Shown piece by piece: positions 6,366 to 15,010 of a DNA stretch of 15,296 nucleotides (position 1 is the first letter of the stretch; each line of letters opens with the position of its first letter). A model generated the notes under the pieces. It searched no databases. It saw only the letters and a program-made list of their open reading frames with translations, and was not told the DNA's origin. The stretch is from Sulfidibacterium sp964473395 (GTDB lineage Bacteria; Bacteroidota; Bacteroidia; Bacteroidales; F082), in the NCBI GenBank assembly GCA_964473395.1, contig CAYYOW010000050.1:1-15296 (forward strand). Direction: 5' to 3'. The position numbers were made by a program, and so were the translations under genes.

Positions 6366-8447
6366 ATGAAATATAATTATAAAATTATATATATCATAGG
6401 GCTGCTCTTTGTTGCCAGCTGTTTGCCAGCAAAAATGGAAGCACAGATAAATGACACCCTGAACTTAAATGAAATTTTAATTACCGGCAAGAAGGCCACA
6501 ACTATTCGTCAAACTAATATTGTAGGAAAGGTTTTGGAATTGCAAAATCCTCATGACGGTGGAGAAATCTTTAAAAATCAACCGGGTTTTGGCATCCTGA
6601 AAAAGGGTAATTATGGTATGGAGCCGGTTCTTAGGGCATTCAAGTTCGGACAACTTAATGTTCAGTTCGATGGCGGGGTCCACAGTACCAATGCTTGTCC
6701 TAACCGGATGGATCCTGCTATCTCACAAATTTCTATTGAAGATATCGAAAAAGTTGAAGTCATTAATGGTCCCTACAGTGTACGTTTCGGACCTGTTTTC
6801 GGAGGAATCATCAATATCATCAGCAAGCAACCCCGGAGAAACGATAAACATCCTGTCTCCGCGTCTGCTGATATGGGCTATCAGTCCAACGGTAATAACT
6901 TCTATAGCAATATGTTTACTCAGGTAGTCAAAGAGAAATACGACATCTCGTTAAATGCAGGCTATAAGAATTATGGTAACTATGAAAGTGGTTCGGGGCA
7001 GCTTATTGCTTCCTCTTTTAAAAGAACCGGTTACACCGCGAGGCTGGGTGTAAATCCCTCCGGAAACCAACGGTTTCAGCTAACCTTACGCCAAAGTTTT
7101 GCGCGTGATGTTTTGTATGCCGGCTTACCTATGGATGTTGATAAAGACAACAGTAGTATTCTCTCGCTGGATTATGGTATCAGTAACCTTTCAGAAGCTG
7201 TGTTTTCGCTAAAGTTCAAACTTTATGGCTCTCATATAACCCACTTGATGACAAACAAACGCAGACCCAATTATAAGATGGTACATGCGACGTCCCCTCT
7301 TGATGCCAGGAATTTTGGTGGTCGTACCGAGATAGGAATGAGTATCGGATCCGGAGATATTCTTTATGTCGGTTTTGATTTTCAACATATTGGAAAGGAT
7401 GGTTCCAGAACACGGGAGGTTTTCATTAATCCCTGTACAGGCGTGGTACTTCCCAAGCCCAAAACATTTATTGATAAGGTCTGGCAGAACTCTAAAAAAA
7501 ATGACCTCGGTCTGTTTTTACAAAACAAATTTACGGTGAGTAAATCTCTGGACTGGCTTATAGGTTTACGTGCTGATATGGTGAGCTATGCCATTGATGA
7601 TCCGGCGGCTGACTTTAGCCTGTTGTACGACGGGAACATCAGGCCTAAAAGCCGCTTGACTACCGATATAACGACTAGTCTTTTATGGGAACCTGGTTCC
7701 GGAATCACTTTCCAGTGGGCATTTGCCCGTGCAGAAAGAACACCTGATCTGTCGGAGTTGTTCATTAATCATCTGTCTGTGGGTATGGATGCCTATGAAT
7801 ACGTGGGGAATCCCAATCTTAAACCGGAAGTAAATTATCAAACAGACCTGAAAATTGAGAAGAAATGGAAGCATGTAAATGCCTATGCGGATATGTTTTT
7901 CTCTTATTTGAAAAACTACATTTCGGCTCGCGTGGATACTACCATCCTTAGAAAATTTTTGCCCTGTAAGCTGCCTGAGTTTACTAAAAAGTTTACCAAT
8001 GTTGATAGAGTATTTATGACTGGGTTTGAGGCAGGGATTAATGTGAAGTTTTCAAAACATTTTGTGTACAATCTGGGTGCTTCATACACCTATGCGCAAA
8101 ATTTATCATGGGCGGAGCCCTTATCGGAGATACCGCCGTTTTCTGTAATAACTTCGTTTACTTATCATGCTGAAAAACTGACTGCCAGGCTCAATGGCCA
8201 GTTGGTGTCTTCTCAAAACCGGGTTTCACATAGCTTTAATGAATCTACATCACCGGGGTTCTCTGTATTTGATTGTTATGTTACCTATACCCCGCTAAAG
8301 TTCCTCTCCTTAAATGCTTCGGTTACAAATATCTTTAACAGGAATTATGTGGAGCACCTAAGCAGACCATATAGAAATATGTCAACAAAAAGCGAGTATT
8401 TTGAACCGGGACGAAGCTTTAATATAGGGATTAAATTTTTGTTTTAA
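6366..8447 (+). CDS. oprC: TonB-dependent copper receptor, OprC/NosA type
   Basis: This outer-membrane receptor probably imports copper, using energy from TonB. The 693 residues comprise a signal peptide (about 1-26, MEAQ cut region), a plug domain (about 33-155, with the typical INGPYSVRFGPVFGGIINI at 134-152) and a 22-strand-type barrel ending in the aromatic terminus KFLF. The key evidence is C111-PNR-M115 in the plug, matching the CxxxM copper motif of OprC, together with H293-L-M295 in the barrel, matching its HxM motif. In OprC these four side chains bind one copper ion. NosA, the Pseudomonas stutzeri homologue, was named for its link to N2O reductase copper supply. Placement beside nosZ and nosD fits copper provision for CuZ. 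It has no carboxypeptidase-regulatory domain, unlike the next receptor, which starts 28 bases later and is probably co-transcribed. Confidence 0.88.
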   Translation: MKYNYKIIYIIGLLFVASCLPAKMEAQINDTLNLNEILITGKKATTIRQTNIVGKVLELQNPHDGGEIFKNQPGFGILKKGNYGMEPVLRAFKFGQLNVQFDGGVHSTNACPNRMDPAISQISIEDIEKVEVINGPYSVRFGPVFGGIINIISKQPRRNDKHPVSASADMGYQSNGNNFYSNMFTQVVKEKYDISLNAGYKNYGNYESGSGQLIASSFKRTGYTARLGVNPSGNQRFQLTLRQSFARDVLYAGLPMDVDKDNSSILSLDYGISNLSEAVFSLKFKLYGSHITHLMTNKRRPNYKMVHATSPLDARNFGGRTEIGMSIGSGDILYVGFDFQHIGKDGSRTREVFINPCTGVVLPKPKTFIDKVWQNSKKNDLGLFLQNKFTVSKSLDWLIGLRADMVSYAIDDPAADFSLLYDGNIRPKSRLTTDITTSLLWEPGSGITFQWAFARAERTPDLSELFINHLSVGMDAYEYVGNPNLKPEVNYQTDLKIEKKWKHVNAYADMFFSYLKNYISARVDTTILRKFLPCKLPEFTKKFTNVDRVFMTGFEAGINVKFSKHFVYNLGASYTYAQNLSWAEPLSEIPPFSVITSFTYHAEKLTARLNGQLVSSQNRVSHSFNESTSPGFSVFDCYVTYTPLKFLSLNASVTNIFNRNYVEHLSRPYRNMSTKSEYFEPGRSFNIGIKFLF

Positions 8448-8475
8448 TGAATTTATAATATAAGCAAAGGGATTA

Positions 8476-10746
8476 ATGAAAATTATAGACAAAATTATTA
8501 TTGTAGGCTTCTTCCTTTTTATGTGGACCGGTATTATGGCACAAAGTTTAGGAACAATTACCGGAATTATAAAGGATCAGGAAACCGGAGAACCACTTCA
8601 GCACGTGGAAGTTTTTATCCGTCACTTAAAACAGGGTGGCGTCAGCAACAGCCATGGTGCCTTTATTATTAATAATATCCCGGTCGGAAAACATACTGTT
8701 GAAGCCAAATTGTTAGGATACTTTCCGAAACGTATGGAGGATGTGCAGGTAAGGTCAGGTGCCCCAACGATATTAAATATTAAGATGGAAATGACTTCCA
8801 TCACTTTCAACGAAGTTAAGATATCAGCTACCAAAATTTCTCAAACAGTTAGAACTATTAGTTCACCGGTATATCTTATTGATAAGAAATCGCTGGATCT
8901 GACTACCGAAAGGAGAAATATTGGAGAAGCCATGCTTTCGGTTCCGGGTGTATTTACAGAAGACCGTCGTCATAACGAGGCCAATGTGATTAGTTTCAGG
9001 GGTGTGGGTTTGCACACTTATGTTACACGCGGTATTTTGGTATTGGTAGATGGTGTGCCAATTACTGAGGCTTCAGGAAGGACTCTGTTCGAAGGAGTTG
9101 ATATGGACTATGCTGAAAAAATTGAGGTGCTGAAAGGCCCCGTATCAGCACTGTACGGACCCAACGGAATTACGGGGGTAATCAATATTATTGAGAAAAG
9201 TCCGGAGAAGGGTTTTCATGGAAATTTTTCCGGTGCTTACGGTTCTTACAACTATCAGAAATTTAGTGGCGATGTTAATGGGGGGAAAGGTAAATTCCGT
9301 TACCTCGTGAAAGGCGGGTATTACCATACCGATGGTTACCAGCACCGTACAAAATACACATCCGGACGTACCGGTATCAAACTTATTGAGTATCTGGGGA
9401 GAGGTGGCAAACTACAGTTTACCGGAGATTACACCAAAGATACCTCCCAAAGCGGAGGCCCTCTTGATAGTCTTCAGTTTGTACAACGTTTGCGTGTAGC
9501 CACACGAAAATTTACCGGCTGGACAAACGAAATTTATCGTTTTAACCTACACTATGACAAACAGCTTGGTACAAATAGCGATCTGTTTGTAAATACTTAT
9601 TACAGCGGGAGAAAGACAACCGGCCATTATCTTGATACCAAATGGGGCAAGGATAATGTTAGAATGTACGGTGGAGAGGGACGTTATAAATTAGCCTCTA
9701 AGTTTTCCGGTGTAAAAAACTCGATAGTTATAGGGATGAGTGCCGATCGCCAGACGGATGAAAACTATACTTATGTACGTAGCGGGGAAACCGGTGTGGT
9801 AGGCGCATTGACAAATGCCGGGGAAAGTACTTACGATATGGTGGGCATGTATACCGAAGATCGGGTGAGCCTGTTCCAGGAACGACTTGATTTGTCTTTC
9901 GGCTTGCGGTTCGATTATATTGGTTACGACTGGCAGGATAATTTTCATACGGGCGATAAAAATACTTCTGCCAATACCAGTTTGACCAACTTTAGCCCTA
10001 AATTGGGATTTGCCTATAACCCGTTGGATAACCTAACCGTTTTTGGAAATATCTCCAGGGGATTTAATCCTCCTCAGATTTCCCAATTGTTTACCAGTAC
10101 TTATGTCATCCCCAATCCTGATTTGAAACCAGAATACCTGACAAATTACGAGCTGGGTGCCAGAGGCAGTTTCTTTGAGAATGCTGTGTATTACCAACTT
10201 TCCGTATTCCGCATGGATTTTACCGATCAGATTGTTTCAGATGGCTATCCGGCTACTTTTATCAATATTGGGAATACACGCCATGACGGGGTAGAGTTGT
10301 CGTTGAATTACCACTTTAAGAAAAACTTTAGTGTTTTTATGGCCTATTCCTATCTGAATGCAACGTTTATTGACAACCCTGATTCAACCCTGGTTGGAAA
10401 TCAATTGCGTAAAACGCCGCATAACATGATGTCGGCAGGGGCAACTTATGCCTTTAATTTTGGCTTGAGTCTGGCGGTGAATTACCAGTTTATGGGTAAA
10501 TACTATATGGATAATTATGAGTATGTTATGTATCCGGGATATTCGTCGGTAAATGCTAAAGCCATGTATAGAAAAAACGGATTTATGGTTTCTTTGGCTG
10601 TTAACAACGTCTTCGATGCAAACTACGCTACCTGGGCTTATGCCGGCAAACGTTACAATCGCCATACGCATCAGCACGTCTGGTATCAGTATTATTCACC
10701 GGGCTGGCCAATCAACGTGGCGTTTACTGTAGGCTATCGTTTTTAA
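8476..10746 (+). CDS. TonB-dependent receptor with N-terminal carboxypeptidase-regulatory-like domain
   Basis: A 756-residue outer-membrane receptor. A signal peptide (about 1-22) is followed by a carboxypeptidase-regulatory-like beta-sandwich (about 25-107, with the usual GTITGIIKDQETGEPL start), a plug (about 113-242, with LVDGVPITEASGR and VLKGPVSALYGPNGITGVIN) and a barrel ending in VGYRF. The architecture is typical of Bacteroidota receptors for siderophores, haem or other metal complexes. The CxxxM/HxM copper motifs of the preceding receptor are not evident. Near the C-terminus there is a His cluster (H730, H732, H734, followed by aromatics) that could contact a metal or metal complex. 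Its pairing with the copper receptor, 28 bases upstream, suggests a second metal ligand, either a copper chelate or iron for the cytochromes and Fe-S proteins nearby. The substrate is not determinable from sequence. Confidence 0.85.
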   Translation: MKIIDKIIIVGFFLFMWTGIMAQSLGTITGIIKDQETGEPLQHVEVFIRHLKQGGVSNSHGAFIINNIPVGKHTVEAKLLGYFPKRMEDVQVRSGAPTILNIKMEMTSITFNEVKISATKISQTVRTISSPVYLIDKKSLDLTTERRNIGEAMLSVPGVFTEDRRHNEANVISFRGVGLHTYVTRGILVLVDGVPITEASGRTLFEGVDMDYAEKIEVLKGPVSALYGPNGITGVINIIEKSPEKGFHGNFSGAYGSYNYQKFSGDVNGGKGKFRYLVKGGYYHTDGYQHRTKYTSGRTGIKLIEYLGRGGKLQFTGDYTKDTSQSGGPLDSLQFVQRLRVATRKFTGWTNEIYRFNLHYDKQLGTNSDLFVNTYYSGRKTTGHYLDTKWGKDNVRMYGGEGRYKLASKFSGVKNSIVIGMSADRQTDENYTYVRSGETGVVGALTNAGESTYDMVGMYTEDRVSLFQERLDLSFGLRFDYIGYDWQDNFHTGDKNTSANTSLTNFSPKLGFAYNPLDNLTVFGNISRGFNPPQISQLFTSTYVIPNPDLKPEYLTNYELGARGSFFENAVYYQLSVFRMDFTDQIVSDGYPATFINIGNTRHDGVELSLNYHFKKNFSVFMAYSYLNATFIDNPDSTLVGNQLRKTPHNMMSAGATYAFNFGLSLAVNYQFMGKYYMDNYEYVMYPGYSSVNAKAMYRKNGFMVSLAVNNVFDANYATWAYAGKRYNRHTHQHVWYQYYSPGWPINVAFTVGYRF

Positions 10747-10770
10747 TGCAATATGTTTTTTAGGACAACC

Positions 10771-10795
10771 CCACTGTGTTTAACCACACAGGTGG
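10771..10795 (+). repeat. Inverted repeat between the TonB receptor and the next gene
   Basis: CCACTGTGT at 10771-10779 can pair with ACACAGgTGG at 10786-10795, giving nine pairs with one bulged G around a 6-base loop. It lies 24 bases after the receptor stop and 44 bases before the next start. Only a TTT follows, so it is a weak terminator at best; an operator or mRNA-processing hairpin is equally possible. Confidence 0.35.
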
Positions 10796-10839
10796 TTTGC
10801 CCTGATAATCCTTTGACTTAATGATTAATTTATAATACA

Positions 10840-11853
10840 ATGAAGAATTCCAGCCATACCTTTTGGTATCTCTTTTTGATTATTCTATTGTTTTCTATTG
10901 ACCTGGAGACCTCTGCTCAACCGCTGTGGTTATCCAATGTCCCACCTGCAAACCAGAGAAAATCGGTTTCTTTTTATGGGATGCACAGGCTCTGTACTGT
11001 AAAAGAAAAGCGTGGCGGCGGAGGCCCCATTCAGGCTATTCAATGGGTTCGGGAAGGTGCTTCTGTAGAACATGCCCGATATCTTTCTTTTACCGATACG
11101 GCCGGGTACCGGACTTTTGTTTTCTCCCCCACCAGAAAAAGGGTAAAGTCACAAGTTCTCAGTATCTTCGGAAAGAGCGTTGTGGAGTATGTCGATAACG
11201 AAGAGGGATATTATAATGTTTATCTTGTGATGAGGAAGGTGTTGGGTGATACCCTGCATGTGGATGTGGCCAAAGCCGAATTGTTAAGCCATAGCTGCCG
11301 CAACGGACACAGAAATGTCAGGAGGGCAGTGAGGCCCAAGGTATATCCGGAAGATATTCCTTTCGAGATAGTGCGTGAACGGCGGCTAAATGAAAATTTC
11401 CACTTTTTTATTGCTTCGGGCGACAGGTTTACGTATAAGCCTTTGCTATATGGGAGGTTCGTTCCTGGGATACCCATTACGATGTGTACCGAAAAAGGAT
11501 GGTATAAAAAAGGAAAAACTAATAAAAAAGGGGAAGTGGAGTTCCAGTTTATTCAGGACTATTTTACACGCTGGAGCGAGATCAACGGTAGAACAATCTA
11601 TTATTATATGGTTTTCTCGGAATTTACCACTGAAAAATCCGGAAAACTTCATGGCCGGGTTTATCGTTATGTGCACTATTCCACTTCCTTGTCTGATGGC
11701 TATTTCCCTTCGCAAACCATGTATTTATCACTGGTCTGGGGATTAATTGTTTTTGTGGTTGCATTGGTTGTTATTGTTGCCGGGATTATCATTTACCGTG
11801 AGCGAAGAAAAAAACCGTATAAAGAATATACTTTTGATGAAAGCGAAAATTAA
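10840..11853 (+). CDS. Exported protein with C-terminal membrane anchor, unknown function
   Basis: The family is not recognised. The 337 residues show a signal peptide (about 1-26, TSAQ cleavage region), a periplasmic body, one transmembrane helix (about 296-319) and a short basic cytoplasmic tail (ERRKK). The middle part (about 188-260) resembles an immunoglobulin-like or DUF4198-type beta fold, with a phrase of the form GIPITMCTEKGWYKKGKTNKKGEVEF, where a Thr/Asn-x-x-Gly turn is followed by an aromatic strand; this resemblance is only suggestive. Cys52, Cys153 and Cys216, plus His-containing stretches such as SHSCRNGH at 150-157, could bind metal. Its last 17 bases overlap the start of the NapH-like gene, so the two are probably translationally coupled and may form one membrane complex. 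Confidence 0.65.
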   Translation: MKNSSHTFWYLFLIILLFSIDLETSAQPLWLSNVPPANQRKSVSFYGMHRLCTVKEKRGGGGPIQAIQWVREGASVEHARYLSFTDTAGYRTFVFSPTRKRVKSQVLSIFGKSVVEYVDNEEGYYNVYLVMRKVLGDTLHVDVAKAELLSHSCRNGHRNVRRAVRPKVYPEDIPFEIVRERRLNENFHFFIASGDRFTYKPLLYGRFVPGIPITMCTEKGWYKKGKTNKKGEVEFQFIQDYFTRWSEINGRTIYYYMVFSEFTTEKSGKLHGRVYRYVHYSTSLSDGYFPSQTMYLSLVWGLIVFVVALVVIVAGIIIYRERRKKPYKEYTFDESEN

Positions 11854-12859
11854 GATTAAGAAATACGTAAATAATGCCAATATTTCCCGGCTTCGGTTTT
11901 GGGTGCAGATATTGACTTTTATTCTGTTTGTCTACGGAAGTTATTTCTTGATACATATCGGACAAAACCTGCCGACGTTCGCTTGTCCGTATAATCCGGG
12001 CAGTCCGGGAACCTGCTTCCTACTATCAATACAGCATCAGATGCTTACGCCCTGGTCTGCTTTGCTTAGTTGGCGCGGACTGGGATTTATGACTTCTCTT
12101 TTATCGTTTGTGTTGTTTTTTATCCTTTTCAATAAAGCCTGGTGCGGATTTATGTGCCCACTGGGAACCATTCAGGATTGGATTACCAAACTGAGAAACC
12201 GCCTGGGAATTAGCTTTAGTAATTATGATGAGAAAAGCTTCAAAAGGCTTGACGTGATAAAATACATTCTGTTGGCATTGCTTTTTTTTATTCCTCTATC
12301 CATAAGGAACTCTGTCTTTGGCTTACCCAAAGTGTCAAGTGATATGAAGTCTCCGTTTTGCCAGATATGTCCGGCCAGAATCATTCTGCCGCTTTGTTCG
12401 GGAGACACTTCCCAAGTGTGTATTAACTTTACCAGTATTACTACAATCATCATGTCTACTCTTGCCATCATTGTACTGGCCCTGTTTTTTGTGGGCTCTT
12501 TTGTAAAAAAACGTTTCTTCTGTTTCTTTTGTCCCATGAGTGCCTTGCAGTCTCTGTTTTCCAAAATTGGTGTTTTGCGTCTGACCAAGGTGGGTGACAA
12601 ATGTACCCGTTGTGGAAACTGCTCGCGGGTATGTGATATGGGAATTCTCTCCATTGCCGAAGACATTGCCAGTGTAAATGTCGTTACTGACAACTGTATG
12701 ATGTGTTTTAAATGTGTAGAAGCCTGTCCCGAAGAGGGCTGTCTCGATGTTAAGGTGCTTAATTTTAAGGTGTTCAGCTCCACCGAAGAAGGCTTCTTTA
12801 AGCGTTATAATCCGGCTGGTGATTCCAAGGAGTTACCGCCATCAAACTCAAAAAAATAA
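11837..12859 (+). CDS. NapH/NosH/NosR-C-terminal-like membrane polyferredoxin
   Basis: Proteins of this type pass electrons between menaquinol and Fe-S or haem partners across the inner membrane. The 340 residues (start ATG at 11837, inside the previous gene) contain about four transmembrane helices (about 21-41, 83-99, 141-157 and 200-222). There is a CxxxCP motif at C103-C107 and a CxxCP variant at C229-C232, and then two complete 4Fe-4S motifs, C256/C259/C262/C266 and C287/C290/C293/C297. Extra cysteines occur outside the usual set: C50 and C60 in an extracytoplasmic loop, and C175, C178, C187 and C195 in another. It resembles NosH of clade II nos clusters, but also general 4Fe-4S membrane proteins, so no symbol is given. 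Its stop is only 2 bases before the double-cubane-type gene, implying tight coupling. Confidence 0.85.
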   Translation: MKAKIKIKKYVNNANISRLRFWVQILTFILFVYGSYFLIHIGQNLPTFACPYNPGSPGTCFLLSIQHQMLTPWSALLSWRGLGFMTSLLSFVLFFILFNKAWCGFMCPLGTIQDWITKLRNRLGISFSNYDEKSFKRLDVIKYILLALLFFIPLSIRNSVFGLPKVSSDMKSPFCQICPARIILPLCSGDTSQVCINFTSITTIIMSTLAIIVLALFFVGSFVKKRFFCFFCPMSALQSLFSKIGVLRLTKVGDKCTRCGNCSRVCDMGILSIAEDIASVNVVTDNCMMCFKCVEACPEEGCLDVKVLNFKVFSSTEEGFFKRYNPAGDSKELPPSNSKK

Positions 12860-12861
12860 GT

Positions 12862-14133
12862 ATGCGACATGCCGTTAGTGGGGATCGTTTTGAACGAATG
12901 AAGAAAACCGGGAGTATTCACTACTCCATGGAGATAAAGAAGAACCTTGCGGAAATTGTGGATAAATTTCCCGATAATCCGAAAGGGATGCAATATTTCT
13001 ATGACCGTTTCGAGAATTTTCTCAGCGGGAAAGACAACTCTTTTGAGAGAAAGAAGGTTGTTGCTACCATGTGTGTTCATGTTCCTTTGGAATTGATTTA
13101 TGCAGCGGGGGCTGTTCCGGTCAGGATTTGTGCAGGCGCTTATTCTATGGACCAGATTGGTACGGAATTTCTTCCGGCTAAGACTTGTCCTATGGTTAAA
13201 TCGACCCTTGGAGCCATCTATCTCGATATTTTACCCGGTAATATTAACCCGGTGCTGATAGTCAATCCTGCTACCTGTGACCAGAAGAAAAAAATGGGTG
13301 AAATGGGGGGGGAGTTGTCTAAACCATTTTACATGCTGGAGGTTCCTCCCACTAAAGATACTGAAGAGTCCCGGCGCTATTGGCATCGGGTTATCAAAAA
13401 GTTTGTGAAAAAACTGGAATCTGTTACGGGAAATAAAATTACCCGCAGAAGTCTGAAACAGGCTATCAAAATGGTGGCCAAAGCCCAGGCAGAATACCGC
13501 CGGTTTAATCAATTGCGAAAAACGGCTCCTGTGATTTATGGGAAGGATGCTATCCTTGTCACCAATTCCTATTTTTTCGATGATATTGAACGCTGGACCC
13601 AAAAACTTTCGGAGTTGAACGGCGAACTTGAGAAAAGAATCGAACAAAAAATTTATGTCGGCAAGCCACACTCCCCCCGGATATTGCTCACGGGTTCGCC
13701 CAGCATTTTTCCAAATATGAAACTCCCCATCTTAATAGAAGAGCTGGGAGGTCTGGTAGTTTACGAAGAATTTTGCTCTACAAGCCGTATGATCTGGGAT
13801 ACGGTAGCCGTTGATGAGTGGTTTTTGTACGATATGATTCCGGCTGTTGCCGACAGGTATCTGAAACCAAGTACCTGCCCAAATTTTAGTCCCAATAATG
13901 ACAGAAAACGGAAAATTGCCAAAGGTATTGAAGACTTTCTCGTGGATGGCGTGATTTATCAGACCTTTACCGGTTGCCAGCTGTATGATATGGAGTCGAG
14001 AATAGTTGGAAATTTTGTAGAGAAAATGGGAATCTCCACCTTGTTTATCGAATCAGATTATAATCCGGATGACTTCGGCCAGTTAACCACCCGGCTCGAA
14101 GCTTTTCTGGATTCATTAAAAAATAAAAAATAA
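12862..14133 (+). CDS. 2-hydroxyacyl-CoA dehydratase D-component family protein, double-cubane-cluster type
   Basis: A 423-residue cytoplasmic Fe-S protein of the HgdB/BcrB-like superfamily. The recognisable blocks are KTCPMVKS around C109, NPATCDQKKKM around C139, EEFCSTSRM around C305, STCPNFSP around C339 and TGCQLYDMESR around C372. C71 and C90 are further Cys. There is no second dehydratase subunit gene beside it; a single subunit plus an activase is the arrangement described for double-cubane cluster proteins, which carry an 8Fe-9S cluster and, in Carboxydothermus, reduce small molecules such as acetylene with ATP-driven electrons. This assignment rests on gene arrangement and Cys pattern. 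A true acyl-CoA dehydratase or a benzoyl-CoA-reductase-like role is less likely because partner subunits are absent. It lies 2 bases after the NapH-like gene and 13 bases before the activase. Confidence 0.82.
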   Translation: MRHAVSGDRFERMKKTGSIHYSMEIKKNLAEIVDKFPDNPKGMQYFYDRFENFLSGKDNSFERKKVVATMCVHVPLELIYAAGAVPVRICAGAYSMDQIGTEFLPAKTCPMVKSTLGAIYLDILPGNINPVLIVNPATCDQKKKMGEMGGELSKPFYMLEVPPTKDTEESRRYWHRVIKKFVKKLESVTGNKITRRSLKQAIKMVAKAQAEYRRFNQLRKTAPVIYGKDAILVTNSYFFDDIERWTQKLSELNGELEKRIEQKIYVGKPHSPRILLTGSPSIFPNMKLPILIEELGGLVVYEEFCSTSRMIWDTVAVDEWFLYDMIPAVADRYLKPSTCPNFSPNNDRKRKIAKGIEDFLVDGVIYQTFTGCQLYDMESRIVGNFVEKMGISTLFIESDYNPDDFGQLTTRLEAFLDSLKNKK

Positions 14134-14146
14134 GCCAAGCAGAAAG

Positions 14147-14950
14147 ATGGAATATTTTGTAGGAATAGATATTGGATCGACTACCATTAAAATAGCAATT
14201 ATAAACGAAGGCAAAGAACTGGTAGCAAAGAGGAGTTCTCCCACAGGAAGCCGGTTTAACCAAAATGCTATCGATGCCCTGGATTTGTTGTTATTCAGAA
14301 ATAATATTAAAAAAGAAGAAATTGTTTATACGATTTCTACGGGCTACGGTCGAAAGCTTTTTAAAGGTAGTGATGAAAATGTCAATGAGCTGACGGCTAA
14401 TGCGGTAGGGGCAATGGCTTCTCAACAGGATGGTGTAAAAATTCGGACTATTATTAATGTGGGGGGACAGGATACCAAAGTGATACTGTTGGATGAAAAT
14501 GGAGATATTAGGAACTTTGTTATGAACGACAAATGTGCTGCCGGTACCGGCCGGTTTCTGGATATTGCCGCAAGAAACCTGGAAGTGGATATCATTGAAA
14601 TGGAAGGCCTTCATTTTGAGGCTAAAGACTCTCCACTTCCTGTGAACAGCACCTGTGCCGTTTTCGCCGAATCGGAAATAATTTCATTGCTTGCTGCCGG
14701 TCATCATGTCAATGAAATCGTATCAGGCATCCATTATTCCATTGCCCGCCGTATTGCCAGGCTCGCTGCACGTGGTCGGATAGAAGATGATGTGTTGTTT
14801 GATGGAGGAACTGCACTGAACAAGGGAATGGTCAATGCTTTGGAAAATGAATTAATGAGAAAAATCTATATCCATCCTTATCCACAATTTACAACTGCCA
14901 TTGGTTCTGCACATATTGCTTTAAAAAATTTTACAAATGAAAGAGTTTAA
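14147..14950 (+). CDS. ATP-dependent activase of the BadF/BadG/BcrA/HgdC family
   Basis: The 267-residue protein is an ASKHA-fold ATPase that, as a homodimer with one bridging 4Fe-4S cluster, injects low-potential electrons into a dehydratase or double-cubane partner. It shows the first phosphate motif GIDIGSTTIK at 6-15, STGYGR at 64-69, the second phosphate motif NVGGQDTKV at 104-112, cluster ligands C130 (NDKCAAGTGR) and C170 (NSTCAVFAESE), and an adenosine-type motif FDGGTALNKG at 218-227. The usual ELTxHA segment reads ELTANA (81-86), with Asn in the His position. Length is normal for the family. Being 13 bases after the double-cubane-type gene, it is almost certainly its dedicated activator. 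It acts in the cytoplasm. Confidence 0.92.
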   Translation: MEYFVGIDIGSTTIKIAIINEGKELVAKRSSPTGSRFNQNAIDALDLLLFRNNIKKEEIVYTISTGYGRKLFKGSDENVNELTANAVGAMASQQDGVKIRTIINVGGQDTKVILLDENGDIRNFVMNDKCAAGTGRFLDIAARNLEVDIIEMEGLHFEAKDSPLPVNSTCAVFAESEIISLLAAGHHVNEIVSGIHYSIARRIARLAARGRIEDDVLFDGGTALNKGMVNALENELMRKIYIHPYPQFTTAIGSAHIALKNFTNERV

Positions 14951-15010
14951 GAAATTAAAACATGTATATTTGGTCAACATTAATTCTATACATATTAACA
15001 AAACATTAAG

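Noticed and set aside
11747..11836. Earlier start for the NapH-like protein
   Set aside because: It would need a non-ATG start and a 107-base overlap with the previous gene; the ATG at 11837 gives a basic N-terminus directly before the first membrane helix, as usual.
12223..12783. A 186-codon open frame on the minus strand
   Set aside because: It lies opposite the Cys-rich NapH-like gene, whose motifs are unmistakable; it has no independent support.
12862..14950. A classical 2-hydroxyglutaryl-CoA dehydratase or benzoyl-CoA reductase system
   Set aside because: Only one dehydratase-type subunit plus activase is present, with no CoA transferase, ligase or second subunit; the respiratory neighbours fit a double-cubane-type reductase better.
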